From NCBI RefSeq assembly GCF_013372185.1, contig NZ_CP053830.1:124001-188000 (forward strand): a stretch of DNA of 64,000 nt, in the 5' to 3' direction. The stretch comes from Campylobacter lari subsp. lari. Lineage in GTDB: Bacteria > Campylobacterota > Campylobacteria > Campylobacterales > Campylobacteraceae. A program made the translations under genes and the position numbers. The notes under the pieces are model-generated. The model was not told where the DNA came from. It saw only the letters and a program-made list of their open reading frames with translations, and searched no databases. Positions 34,865 to 43,413 of this stretch are shown piece by piece (within the stretch, counting starts at the first letter, position 1; every line of letters starts with the position of its first letter).

Positions 34865-35899
34865 ATGAAAAAAATTTCATTATTAGTTGCATCATCATTA
34901 TTAGTTGCATCAACTGCTTTTGCTAACGATAAAGCTTTGCTTGATGAAGCAAAAGCAGCGGGTTTGGCGCCTTTGCCAAAGGATCAAGCAGGTGTTGAAA
35001 AACTACTAAAGGAAATGGGCATTAAAGCTAGTAAGTTTTCTAAAGAAAAAGCTAATCTTGGTAAAAAGTTGTATTTTGAACCAAGACTTTCTAAAAGTGG
35101 CTTGATTTCTTGTAATACCTGTCACAACTTAGGTATGGGTGGTACTGATGGCATAGCAGCTGCTGTGGGGCATAAATGGACTACTAATCCTCATCATTTA
35201 AATTCGCCAACAGTTTATAACTCTGTTTTAAATTCAACCCAATTTTGGGATGGTAGAGCAGGTACTTTAGCAGATCAAGCAAAAGGGCCAATCGAAGCAG
35301 AGCCTGAAATGGCAACTCCTGCTAAATTAGCGGTAGAAAAAATAGCTTCTATGCCAGAATATGTTAAAGAATTTAAAAAAATATATGGTAATGATGGAGT
35401 AACTTTTGATAACATTGCTGATGCGATTGCAACTTTTGAAAGAACGCTTTTAACTCCATCTAAATTTGATAAATTCTTAGAAGGTGATACAAAAGCTTTA
35501 AGTAAAAAAGAAAAAGAAGGTTTGAAAACTTTCATTGATAAAGGCTGTACAGCTTGTCATACAGGAGTAAATTTAGGTGGTAGCATGCAAGCTTTCCAAG
35601 TGGCAGCTAAATATAAATTTGCAAATGTAGGTGATTTTAAAGGTGATGCAAATGGTTTAGTTAAAACTCCAACTTTAAGAAATATTGCCGAAACAGCTCC
35701 ATACTTCCATAATGGCGCTATTTGGTCTTTACAAGATGCGATTAAAGAAATGGGTAGTGTGCAACTTGGCATAGAAATTTCTGACAAAGAAGCAGCTTCT
35801 ATAGAAACTTTCTTGCATGCTTTAACAGGTAAAAAACCAAATATTACTTACCCTCAGCTTCCAAAAGCTACTGAAAAAACTCCAAAACCAGAACTTTAA
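34865..35899 (+). CDS. Di-haem cytochrome c peroxidase
   Basis: A 344-residue periplasmic peroxidase with a Sec signal peptide (ends VASTAFA, residue 20) and two haem c motifs: CNTCH at 83-87 and CTACH at about 229-233. The conserved FWDGRAGTL and HNGAIWSLQDAI segments identify the bacterial CcpA/MauG-type di-haem peroxidase family. It reduces hydrogen peroxide in the periplasm with electrons from cytochrome c. It has a strong ATG with an AGGAG site, a 200-base upstream gap and its own terminator, so it is a single-gene unit. C. jejuni has two such genes; this place corresponds to Cj0358 (from memory). Confidence 0.93.
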   Translation: MKKISLLVASSLLVASTAFANDKALLDEAKAAGLAPLPKDQAGVEKLLKEMGIKASKFSKEKANLGKKLYFEPRLSKSGLISCNTCHNLGMGGTDGIAAAVGHKWTTNPHHLNSPTVYNSVLNSTQFWDGRAGTLADQAKGPIEAEPEMATPAKLAVEKIASMPEYVKEFKKIYGNDGVTFDNIADAIATFERTLLTPSKFDKFLEGDTKALSKKEKEGLKTFIDKGCTACHTGVNLGGSMQAFQVAAKYKFANVGDFKGDANGLVKTPTLRNIAETAPYFHNGAIWSLQDAIKEMGSVQLGIEISDKEAASIETFLHALTGKKPNITYPQLPKATEKTPKPEL

Positions 35900-35905
35900 T
35901 AAAAT

Positions 35906-35930
35906 TTCCCTAAAGATATTCTTTAGGGAA
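35906..35930 (+). terminator. Intrinsic terminator of the cytochrome c peroxidase gene
   Basis: A perfect 11-base stem (35906-35916 with 35920-35930), TAT loop, followed by TGTTATTTTTTTG. Seven bases after the stop codon. Confidence 0.9.
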
Positions 35931-35955
35931 TGTTATTTTTTTGTTTATTTTTATA

Positions 35956-35961
35956 TATAAT
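35956..35961 (+). promoter_or_regulatory. -10 element of the four-gene exported-protein cluster
   Basis: TATAAT preceded by a T-rich run, 30 bases upstream of the ATG at 35992; an AGGAA site follows. Confidence 0.5.
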
Positions 35962-35991
35962 ACATTTCTTAATTTTTAATAGGAATTAGTT

Positions 35992-37338
35992 ATGAAAAAT
36001 AAAATTTTATTTAGTGTGATTGCATTAACAGCTATTTTATTTAGTGCGTGTGCTAATCATGCAAAAGTAAACAATGAATTAGAACAAAAGTTAATCCAAA
36101 AGATATGTTTGAATGAATTTTTTGTTCAAGAAATGGCAAAAGTAGATAAAAAAGATGATCCAGTATATGTGGGATTAAATGCAGGATTAATCGCTAGAAA
36201 TTGTAGTGATTTTAATCTTAGTAATGAATTTTTTGATAAGGTTGAGGAGTCATATCAAGTTGATGTGGATTTAAGAGATGGAGCATCAAAGCTTGCTAAA
36301 ACTGCTACGACTACATTGATAAATGATTCTATATTAGATTATGATGGTTCTTTATATGAAAGAATAATGGTTAATGTTTATAAAGGCTTAAATTTTATGA
36401 GCGAGGGCGATTATAATAATGCAAGAGTAGAATTTAAAAGAGCATTGCTTCGCCAAGATAGAGCAAAAGATTATTTTAAAGCTCAAATTGCTAAAAATAA
36501 AGCAGATTTAGAAAAAGCAAAAAAAGAAGATCCAAATTTTGATAAAAATTTCAAAGAATCAAACAAACAAATCAATGCACAATATGAAGCTTTATTTGAA
36601 GAATTTTCTACAAGTAAAAATTTTACAAATCCTTATGCGACCTATCTTGCTTCGATATTTTATTTTATGAATAAAGATTATACTTTGGCTAAAGATTTAT
36701 TTAAAGAAATACAAATTTTAAATCCAAAAAATAAAGAAATAGCTAAAGAATACAAAATCATCAATAAAGGCAAAAAAAATCCAAAATACATTTTTGTAGT
36801 TTATGAAAATGGACTCGGTGTGATAAAAGATGAATTTAAAATGACTTTGCCACTTATTTTAAATGAAAACATTGTTACAGCATCTATTGCGCTTCCAACT
36901 TTAAAAAAAAGAAATTCATCTTTTGAATATCTTAGTGTAAATGATACTAACACAACAACTTTAATAAATTTAGACAATGTAGTTGCAAGTGAGTTTAAAT
37001 TTGAGCAAAGTGCTGTGGTTACAAAGGCTATAACTTCAGCTATTATAAAAACTGTTATAAATGCTGCAGTGGCTAATAATGATTCAACAGGTGGAATTTT
37101 AAGTCTTGCAAGTAGCATTGTTACAGCAACTTCAACTAAAGCTGATGTTAGATCTTGGAGAGGCTTGCCTCAAAGTGTAGGTGTGGTTATGGTTAAAAAT
37201 ACAGGTAAGGTGGTGATTAAAACTCCAAATGGTTCTAATTTACTTACACAAGATGTAAATCCAAAGAAAAATGTATTATTAATAGTGCGTTCATTTGCGC
37301 CAAATATTACACCAAGTATAAATATCATAGAAAAATAA
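35992..37338 (+). CDS. Putative lipoprotein with TPR-like repeats (COG3014-like)
   Basis: A 448-residue exported protein with a lipobox ending LFSAC; the lipid-carrying Cys is residue 20. Residues 120-240 look like tetratricopeptide helices (GLNFMSEGDYNNARVEFKRALL). The C-terminal part is beta-rich. It resembles a family of large lipoproteins often encoded next to LpoB-like genes. It is the first of four closely spaced exported genes. In C. jejuni the related gene is Cj0089, in a lipoprotein operon linked to adhesion and colonisation (from memory). The gene called Cj0090 there seems absent here: only 17 bases separate this gene from the next. Confidence 0.78.
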   Translation: MKNKILFSVIALTAILFSACANHAKVNNELEQKLIQKICLNEFFVQEMAKVDKKDDPVYVGLNAGLIARNCSDFNLSNEFFDKVEESYQVDVDLRDGASKLAKTATTTLINDSILDYDGSLYERIMVNVYKGLNFMSEGDYNNARVEFKRALLRQDRAKDYFKAQIAKNKADLEKAKKEDPNFDKNFKESNKQINAQYEALFEEFSTSKNFTNPYATYLASIFYFMNKDYTLAKDLFKEIQILNPKNKEIAKEYKIINKGKKNPKYIFVVYENGLGVIKDEFKMTLPLILNENIVTASIALPTLKKRNSSFEYLSVNDTNTTTLINLDNVVASEFKFEQSAVVTKAITSAIIKTVINAAVANNDSTGGILSLASSIVTATSTKADVRSWRGLPQSVGVVMVKNTGKVVIKTPNGSNLLTQDVNPKKNVLLIVRSFAPNITPSINIIEK

Positions 37339-37355
37339 TTTAAAAAGGATAAAAA

Positions 37356-37985
37356 ATGAAAAAAATTAAAATCTTAACAAGTATTGTGGCTATTGGCGTA
37401 TTATTTAGTGCTTGTGTGCAACAACCAACTTATGTAGATGGCACAGCTGCGCAAGTTAAAAAAGGTGATTCTTTAAGTATGTCTTTAACTGGAGAAGATT
37501 TTGATAATACTGCTAAAGAAATGTTAAATAGTTTATTTTCTTCAGGTTATGTTGTAAATAAAATAGGAAATTCTGGTAGGGCTGTGGTTGCAGTTTATGA
37601 TGTAGTAAATGATACAGCATTAAGAATAGATACTAGAAATTTAACAGATTTGATGGTGGAAGAGCTTATAAATTCAGGCAAATTTATAGCTTCAGCTACT
37701 CAAGGTAATGATAATGCTACTCAAGATAATATGGATGATCTTATGAGCGATAAGGATGATGATAGATATGATAAGGCCACAGTATCTAAAAATCATACGC
37801 AAATTAGTGCTTCTTTGACTTTGCAAGGAAGAATTGGACAACAAAATGTAAAATTAAGCAATGGAAAAACTCAAGTTGAATACTTTTTTGTTATGAAATT
37901 GGCTGAAAAATCAAGCGGTTTGGTGGTATGGCAAAAAACAAATAGAATTAATAAATTAGGTTCTAGTAAAACCGTAAGTTGGTAA
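37356..37985 (+). CDS. LpoB-like lipoprotein (penicillin-binding protein activator family)
   Basis: A 209-residue lipoprotein; lipobox LFSAC with Cys20. The rest has the LpoB domain pattern: a helix (FDNTAKEMLNSLFSSGYV), the strand AVVAVYDVVNDTALRID, a helix LTDLMVEELINSGKFIASA and the final VEYFFVMKLAEKSSGLVVWQ. In E. coli LpoB activates the wall synthase PBP1b from the outer membrane; whether this is true here is unknown. The corresponding C. jejuni protein (Cj0091, from memory) contributes to adherence and invasion. Spaced 17 bases after the previous gene with AAGGA. Confidence 0.82.
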   Translation: MKKIKILTSIVAIGVLFSACVQQPTYVDGTAAQVKKGDSLSMSLTGEDFDNTAKEMLNSLFSSGYVVNKIGNSGRAVVAVYDVVNDTALRIDTRNLTDLMVEELINSGKFIASATQGNDNATQDNMDDLMSDKDDDRYDKATVSKNHTQISASLTLQGRIGQQNVKLSNGKTQVEYFFVMKLAEKSSGLVVWQKTNRINKLGSSKTVSW

Positions 37986-38006
37986 TATAAAACAATAAGG
38001 AAAGAT

Positions 38007-39353
38007 ATGATGAAAAAAATATTTATTATTGGGTCTTTGTTAGTAGCGAGTCTTCTTTATGCACAAGCTACTCCACAAGCTGAAATTACTCAAGAAGATA
38101 TTAAAGCTCAAAATGAAATGTCAGATGCTAGCTCTAAAGATATTACTCCAAAATCTTTGGATGATTTTTTTGAAGAATTTGCAGATAATTTTGGCATAGA
38201 ATATGGCATTACAAAAGATGGAAAAACCTTTTATACGGGTAGAAGTGTAGTTGCGCTAAGCGATAGCGATCCTCAACTTGCTCAAGCTTTGCAAAATGCA
38301 TATCAAAAAGCTATGTTAAATTTGCAAGTTGAATTTATCAAAGATGCTTTTGGAAGAATAGCAGTGAGTAAAATTCAAAATTACGAAGCTGATAATTCTA
38401 CTAATGCAAAAGAATTTGAAGAATTACCAAAAGGAAGTGTTGTAGGGCAAATTTTTGATAAACTGGTTCAATTAAGCGGAGCAAAACTAGATAAAGCTTT
38501 AAAAGATTTAGGTATTAATGTAGAAGGTTTAACAGAGGAAAGAAAAAAGACTCTATTAAAAGAAGAATTTCTTAACAAAATAATTACTAGTGCAGTTGGT
38601 TCAATGAGCGGTTTAATTCCTGTGCAAACTATAGTTACGCAAAGAAGAGGGCAATATGATATTGGTGTAATTGCAGTTGTTTCTAAAAAAACTCGTCAAC
38701 TTGCTAAAGATATGTCTTTAGCACGCCAAAGTAACATCAAAGGTAAAGGAAAAAATATCAACGAGTATTTACCAAAAGACAATAAAGGTTTTCTTAATGA
38801 ATATGGTATTCGCTTAGTTTATGATGAAAAAGGTTCACCTGTCATTTTAAGCTATGGAAATTGGGGCTATATTGCTGATGCAAATAATGCTAAAAAAACT
38901 AATATATTAGAAGATAGGGCAAAAGATACAGCTTCAACTATGGCTGATGCAGCTATAATTGAATTTATCAATACAAATTTAAGTTTAAAAGATGAAAAAA
39001 CTACAGGTGAAAGTTATGAAGAGATCATCAAGCAAAGCTTAAATATCAATGATAATACTACTCAAGAAGAAATTAAAGATTTTACAAATATTGTAGAAAA
39101 AATCAATACAAAAGTAAAAGCAAGTGCTAGCGGAAAAATCAAAGGCATAGGAACACTTAAAAGATGGAATTATACAAGCGAAAATGGTATAGAACATGTA
39201 GGTGTTGTAAGATTTTATTCTTATGATAATGTGGCAAATATTAACGAAGCTTTAAAATCAAATTCAAACACTAGTGTCCCAAAAACTGAATCTAAAAAAT
39301 CTTCTAACATACAAAGAAGTTCTAATGTTGTAAATGACATAGATGATTTTTAG
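38007..39353 (+). CDS. Putative periplasmic protein of the LpoB-like cluster
   Basis: A 448-residue protein with a cleavable signal peptide (IFIIGSLLVASLLYAQA). I do not recognise a named domain. The segment LAQALQNAYQKAMLNLQVEFIKDAFG near residue 90 resembles the helix found in LPP20-like and FlgT-like N-terminal domains, in which Ala-rich helices follow a short strand. The C-terminus is Ser/Asn/Lys-rich and probably disordered. It lies 21 bases after the LpoB-like gene and 9 bases before the CsgG-like gene. Likely acts with these in the envelope, by context. Confidence 0.75.
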   Translation: MMKKIFIIGSLLVASLLYAQATPQAEITQEDIKAQNEMSDASSKDITPKSLDDFFEEFADNFGIEYGITKDGKTFYTGRSVVALSDSDPQLAQALQNAYQKAMLNLQVEFIKDAFGRIAVSKIQNYEADNSTNAKEFEELPKGSVVGQIFDKLVQLSGAKLDKALKDLGINVEGLTEERKKTLLKEEFLNKIITSAVGSMSGLIPVQTIVTQRRGQYDIGVIAVVSKKTRQLAKDMSLARQSNIKGKGKNINEYLPKDNKGFLNEYGIRLVYDEKGSPVILSYGNWGYIADANNAKKTNILEDRAKDTASTMADAAIIEFINTNLSLKDEKTTGESYEEIIKQSLNINDNTTQEEIKDFTNIVEKINTKVKASASGKIKGIGTLKRWNYTSENGIEHVGVVRFYSYDNVANINEALKSNSNTSVPKTESKKSSNIQRSSNVVNDIDDF

Positions 39354-39362
39354 GAATAATTT

Positions 39363-40520
39363 ATGAAGATATTACAAATTTGTATTTTGATTTTATGTTT
39401 TCATTTGAGTTTATATGCCAAAATAATCACTACAAACACTACCAATTCAAGTACGGGTGAGGGTATAGGAGCCAGCAGAGAAGAGGCGATAAATAATGCC
39501 ATAATAGAAGCTATTGGTAAATTAAATGGTGTTAATATCGATTCAACCAAGCAGTCTTTTGTCGGGGTAAATTCAAATAGCAACAAGACTAATATAGAAG
39601 ATAGCTATAAAGAGCAAATCATAAAAGCTACAAAAGGCAGAGTTGATGCATATGAAATTGAAAGTGTGGTTCAAGAAAACGACAAATACATAGCAAATGT
39701 AACCATTTTTAAAACTACTACTCATAAAAAATATCAAATACCAGGTTATAAGCCAGATAGTAGAAGAAGTATCACGGTATTTAATACCTCTTCTAAATAC
39801 CAAGACCTTGGAAATATTTTACAGCAAAAAATTATCACAGATTTGCTTCAAAGTAGGAAATTTAATGTTTTAGATAGAGATTCTAAAGGTTATTATGAAA
39901 TGGAGAAAGCTTTGATAAATTCATCTAATACGCATAAAGATGAAATTTACAAACTTAAAAATGTTTTAGCTACTGATTATATTTTGCTATTTCATGTAGG
40001 CGGGGTAGATCTTAAAACCAAAGGAAATAAAAATAAAATAGATGTTGTGGTGGATTATCGCGTGCTTTTATTTGCCACCAGACAAATTAAATTTTCAAAT
40101 ACTTTAACCATGTCAGCCTCTGTTAAAGGTGATTCTTTGGTGGCTAATGAAAAGTTAAGTGAAAAAATAGCAAAGAAAATTTCAGATGATATTTTAAATG
40201 CTATTTATCCTTTGAAAATCGTACAGGTTAACAATAATGAAGTAGTATTTTCACAGATTTTGGATAATGATGAAATTTATGAGTGTTATTCTTTGGGTGA
40301 AGTAGTAAAAGATGCTTATACTAAAGAAAATACAGCAAGGGTTGAAACAAAAAGTGGAAAGGTTCAAATTACCCGCTCAACACCAAAACTTTCATATGCT
40401 AAAATTCTTGAAGGAAGTGTTAAAAAAGGTGATGTTTGCAGACCTTTAGATGATGCTAGTATGGGTGTGGAAAAACAACATAGTGTAAATCCAAATGGTA
40501 CAGTAAATTTAGGTTGGTAA
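39363..40520 (+). CDS. Putative periplasmic protein with FlgT/LPP20-like and CsgG-like regions
   Basis: A 385-residue exported protein (signal peptide ending HLSLYA). Residues about 30-60 (GEGIGASREEAINNAIIEAIGKLNGV) match the FlgT/LPP20-type N-terminal repeat unit. Residues about 135-290 look like a CsgG/TolB-N type domain: LGNILQQKIITDLLQSRKFNVLDRDS and NVLATDYILLFHVGG. The last 100 residues are beta-rich. The name 'FlgT-like' reflects domain resemblance, not evidence for a flagellar role. Last gene of the cluster; it ends in an inverted repeat. Confidence 0.72.
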   Translation: MKILQICILILCFHLSLYAKIITTNTTNSSTGEGIGASREEAINNAIIEAIGKLNGVNIDSTKQSFVGVNSNSNKTNIEDSYKEQIIKATKGRVDAYEIESVVQENDKYIANVTIFKTTTHKKYQIPGYKPDSRRSITVFNTSSKYQDLGNILQQKIITDLLQSRKFNVLDRDSKGYYEMEKALINSSNTHKDEIYKLKNVLATDYILLFHVGGVDLKTKGNKNKIDVVVDYRVLLFATRQIKFSNTLTMSASVKGDSLVANEKLSEKIAKKISDDILNAIYPLKIVQVNNNEVVFSQILDNDEIYECYSLGEVVKDAYTKENTARVETKSGKVQITRSTPKLSYAKILEGSVKKGDVCRPLDDASMGVEKQHSVNPNGTVNLGW

Positions 40521-40533
40521 TTAACCTAAATTT
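40505..40533 (+). terminator. Inverted repeat at the end of the exported-protein cluster
   Basis: A perfect 11-base stem (40505-40515 with 40523-40533) and 7-base loop spanning the stop codon. AT-rich and without a clean T run, so a weak or bidirectional terminator. Confidence 0.45.
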
Positions 40534-40547
40534 AAAATTATTTTGAG

Positions 40548-40553
40548 TATAAT
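40548..40553 (+). promoter_or_regulatory. -10 element of rplU-rpmA, inside a short inverted repeat
   Basis: TATAAT flanked by TTGAG and CTCAA arms (40543-40558). It lies 93 bases upstream of rplU, leaving a 5' leader long enough for feedback control of ribosomal protein synthesis; no specific structure was identified. Confidence 0.45.
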
Positions 40554-40645
40554 CTCAAGTTTTAACCACTAAAGCTTTTTAAATTTATGTTTTATGCATA
40601 ATGCTTTATGGTGCTACCAAAATATTTTTAAGAAAGGATAGCTGT

Positions 40646-40954
40646 ATGTATGCTATTATAAAACACAGTGGAAAACAATATAGAGTAAGCCAAGGTGATG
40701 AGCTTAAACTAGATCGTTTTGAAGCTGAAGTAAAATCAAGCGTAGAAGTAAGTGAAGTTCTTGCTGTATGCGATAAAGAATTAAAGGTAGGTGCGCCGTT
40801 TGTTGCGGGTGCAAAAGTTGTTTTAGAAGTGATTGCTCATGGAAAAGACAAAAAAGTTGTGATTTATAAAAAAAGACGCAGAAAAGACTCAAAATTAAAA
40901 CGCGGTTTTAGAAGACAATTTACTCGCGTTAGAGTAGTAGATATTAAAGCTTAA
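40646..40954 (+). CDS. rplU: Ribosomal protein bL21
   Basis: A 102-residue L21 of the large ribosomal subunit. Starts [14 protein letters not shown] and ends with the family motif [20 protein letters not shown]. The ATG at 40646 is chosen over an in-frame ATG at 40601 because AAGAAAGGA lies just before it and L21 proteins start MYAI. First gene of rplU-rpmA. Confidence 0.97.
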   Translation: MYAIIKHSGKQYRVSQGDELKLDRFEAEVKSSVEVSEVLAVCDKELKVGAPFVAGAKVVLEVIAHGKDKKVVIYKKRRRKDSKLKRGFRRQFTRVRVVDIKA

Positions 40955-40964
40955 GGAGTAAAGA

Positions 40965-41219
40965 ATGGCACACAAGAAAGGTCAAGGTTCAACTCAAAAT
41001 AATCGTGATTCTATAGGTCGTCGTCTAGGTGTTAAGAAATTTGGTGGAGAATTTGTTCGCGCTGGCAACATTATCATTCGCCAAAGAGGAACAGCAACTC
41101 ATGCTGGAAATAATGTAGGTATAGGTAAAGATCATACTATATTTGCTTTAATTGATGGTTTTGTAAAATTTGAAAGAAAAGATAAAAATAGAAAAAAAGT
41201 TTCTGTTTATCCTGCATAA
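40965..41219 (+). CDS. rpmA: Ribosomal protein bL27
   Basis: An 84-residue L27. The N-terminus [20 protein letters not shown] is the form used directly, without the cleavable N-terminal extension known in Firmicutes. [20 protein letters not shown] is typical. L27 reaches toward the peptidyl-transferase centre. Follows rplU by 10 bases and precedes a strong terminator. Confidence 0.97.
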   Translation: MAHKKGQGSTQNNRDSIGRRLGVKKFGGEFVRAGNIIIRQRGTATHAGNNVGIGKDHTIFALIDGFVKFERKDKNRKKVSVYPA

Positions 41220-41222
41220 ATT

Positions 41223-41245
41223 AAAGGCTACTTTGTAGCCTTTTT
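41223..41245 (+). terminator. Intrinsic terminator of rplU-rpmA
   Basis: A 9-base stem (41223-41231 with 41235-41243), TTT loop, running into a T tract and a second T run. Confidence 0.9.
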
Positions 41246-41276
41246 CTTCTTTTTAATCTTAATATATTAAAAAAAA

Positions 41277-41282
41277 TATAAT
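41277..41282 (+). promoter_or_regulatory. -10 element upstream of obgE
   Basis: TATAAT 33 bases upstream of the obgE ATG in a very AT-rich gap. The obgE ribosome site is weak (GGTGA). Confidence 0.4.
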
Positions 41283-41315
41283 ATCATTTTAAAAAATTTA
41301 TACTTTGGTGATTGT

Positions 41316-42359
41316 ATGTTTATAGATAATGTGAAATTAGTTTTAAGTTCAGGTAATGGTGGTAAAGGCGCTGTGAGTTTTCGCCGTGAAAAACATGTTC
41401 CACTTGGTGGGCCTGATGGTGGCGATGGTGGAAACGGTGGCGATGTATATTTTATATGTGATAACAATACCCATACCTTAGCACACTTTAAAGGCAAAAA
41501 AGAACTTAAAGCACAAAATGGTCAACCAGGTTTGGGTCGTAATAAAAATGGCAAAAGAGGGGAAAGTTTAGAATTAATCGTTCCTCAAGGCACTCAGGTA
41601 ATTGATGCGCAAAGCGGGGAAGTTTTGCTTGATATGCTAGTAGAAGGTCAAAAAGAACTCTTTTTAAAAGGTGGTAAAGGCGGTCTTGGCAATACTCACT
41701 TTAAAAACTCTACTAATCAGCGCCCAGATTACGCCCAACCAGGCGTGGCAGGAAAAACCTTAAGTGTGCGTTTAGAGCTAAAACTCATAGCAGATGTTGG
41801 GCTTGTAGGATTTCCAAATGTAGGAAAATCCACTCTTATAAGTGTAGTGTCTAATGCAAGACCTGAAATAGCTAATTATGAATTTACTACTTTAACTCCA
41901 AAACTTGGTATGGTTGAAGTAGATGATTATAATTCTTTTGTAATGGCAGATATCCCAGGTATTATAGAAGGTGCAAGCGATGGTAGGGGTTTGGGACTTG
42001 AGTTTTTAAGGCACATAGAAAGAACTTCTTTTTTGCTTTTTGTACTTGATCCATTAAGAGATATGAGCTTAAAAGAGCAATTTTGCATTTTAAGAAAAGA
42101 ATTAGAAAAATTTTCAAGCAAACTTTATACAAGAAATTTTGGCTTAATGCTTTCAAAAAGTGATAGCGTAAATTTAGGCGAAGAATTTGCTAAAAAAATA
42201 GAAGATGATTATAATGAATTAAAAGCTTATTTGCAAAGTCAAAATAATCCGCAAAGTTTTTTTATAAAAGTATCAAGTCTTGAAAAAACCGGACTTAAAG
42301 AACTTAAATTTATGCTTTTAGAAGAAGTTAAAAAAATTAGAAACCAAAATAATCTTTAA
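41316..42359 (+). CDS. obgE: GTPase ObgE
   Basis: A 347-residue Obg GTPase. The N-terminal glycine-rich Obg fold (residues 1-157; [32 protein letters not shown]) is followed by a G domain with GFPNVGKST (G1, near 164), DIPGIIEGA (G3, near 211) and LSKSD (G4). It lacks the C-terminal OCT domain. ObgE takes part in large-subunit assembly and is essential in most bacteria. Downstream is a stretch with a broken ORF and then fmt; in C. jejuni proB occupies that place (from memory). Confidence 0.97.
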   Translation: MFIDNVKLVLSSGNGGKGAVSFRREKHVPLGGPDGGDGGNGGDVYFICDNNTHTLAHFKGKKELKAQNGQPGLGRNKNGKRGESLELIVPQGTQVIDAQSGEVLLDMLVEGQKELFLKGGKGGLGNTHFKNSTNQRPDYAQPGVAGKTLSVRLELKLIADVGLVGFPNVGKSTLISVVSNARPEIANYEFTTLTPKLGMVEVDDYNSFVMADIPGIIEGASDGRGLGLEFLRHIERTSFLLFVLDPLRDMSLKEQFCILRKELEKFSSKLYTRNFGLMLSKSDSVNLGEEFAKKIEDDYNELKAYLQSQNNPQSFFIKVSSLEKTGLKELKFMLLEEVKKIRNQNNL

Positions 42360-42361
42360 TA

Positions 42362-42473
42362 AGTGAAAATTTAACTATAGATTTTATCCAAGAATATATC
42401 AAGTCTCATTTTAAAGGCTTGGTGTATCAATTTCTTTACTAAAGAACATGGTTTTTATATCAAAAAACTATAA
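42362..42473 (+). pseudogene. Possible decayed ORF between obgE and fmt
   Basis: The 142-base gap contains a reading frame ending in TAC TAA at 42437-42442 (peptide about DFIQEYIKSHFKGLVYQF) that continues in another frame as FTKEHGFYIKKL and ends with TAA at 42471-42473. A single-base frameshift would join the two into a plausible C-terminal protein segment. There is no ribosome site or start, so it is not expressed as it stands. It could be the remains of a lost gene or chance in AT-rich DNA. I cannot name a family. Confidence 0.25.
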
Positions 42474-42501
42474 AAACCCACCAAAAAAGGATAGTAGTAT
42501 T

Positions 42502-43413
42502 ATGAAAAATATCATTTTTATGGGAACACCTTCTTATGCAACTTGTATTTTAAAAGAGTTGATTAAAGAAGGTTTTAATATACAAGCTTTATTTACTCAA
42601 AGCGATAAACCTGTGGGAAGAAAACAAATTTTAACTCCAAGTGATACTAAAAAATTTGTTTTAGAAAATAATTTAAATATAAAAATTTTTACTCCAAAAA
42701 GCTTAAAAGATGAAAATATAATTAATGAAATAAAAATCCTAAAACCTGATTTTATAGTGGTTGCTGCTTATGGGAAGATTTTACCAAAAGAAATTTTAGA
42801 CATCGCTCCTTGTATCAATTTGCACGCTTCCTTGCTTCCTAAATATCGTGGTGCTTCGCCTATACAAAGCGCTATTTTAAATGGGGATAAAATAAGTGGG
42901 GTTTGCACTATGCTTATGGAAGAAGGGCTTGATAGTGGTGCAATTTTAGAAAGCACAGAATGTGATATAGAAGGTAAAAATTCAGCCGAAGTTTTTATTA
43001 TGCTTTCTAATTTAGCAGCCAAACTTACTATTTCTACACTTTTGAATTTTGAAAAAATTATCCCAAAAAAGCAAGATGAAAGCTTGGTTATACATTGTAA
43101 AAAAATCAAAAAAGAAGATGGCTTGATTACTTTAGATAATGCAAGTGAAATCTATCAAAAATTTCTAGCTTTTACACCTTGGCCTGGAATTTTTTTTGAA
43201 AATGGTATGAAATTTTTAGACATAGAACTAATTGATAGTGAAAAAACTCAAAAATCAGGTGTGATTTTACAAGTAGAAAAGGAAAGCTTTTTGCTTTCAT
43301 GTAAAAAAGGTATTTTAAGGATTAAAACTTTACAAGAAAGTGGAAAAAAAGCTTTAGATGCTAAGACTTATCTAAATGGAAAAAGGTTAAAACTTGGAGA
43401 TAGTTTATTTTGA
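42502..43413 (+). CDS. fmt: Methionyl-tRNA formyltransferase
   Basis: A 303-residue enzyme that formylates initiator Met-tRNA from 10-formyl-THF. The N-terminal IIFMGTPSYATCILKELI, the active-site HASLLPKYRGASPIQSAI (near residue 110) and the C-terminal OB-like domain are present. The ATG at 42502 is preferred to an ATG 54 bases upstream since AAAAAAGGA precedes it and MKNIIFMGTP is the family start. birA begins inside its 3' end (20 bases). Confidence 0.96.
   Translation: MKNIIFMGTPSYATCILKELIKEGFNIQALFTQSDKPVGRKQILTPSDTKKFVLENNLNIKIFTPKSLKDENIINEIKILKPDFIVVAAYGKILPKEILDIAPCINLHASLLPKYRGASPIQSAILNGDKISGVCTMLMEEGLDSGAILESTECDIEGKNSAEVFIMLSNLAAKLTISTLLNFEKIIPKKQDESLVIHCKKIKKEDGLITLDNASEIYQKFLAFTPWPGIFFENGMKFLDIELIDSEKTQKSGVILQVEKESFLLSCKKGILRIKTLQESGKKALDAKTYLNGKRLKLGDSLF

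Noticed and set aside
42448-42501. Longer fmt start (MVFISKNYKNPP...)
   Set aside because: MKNIIFMGTP is the normal family start and has AAAAAAGGA upstream; the extra codons have no support.
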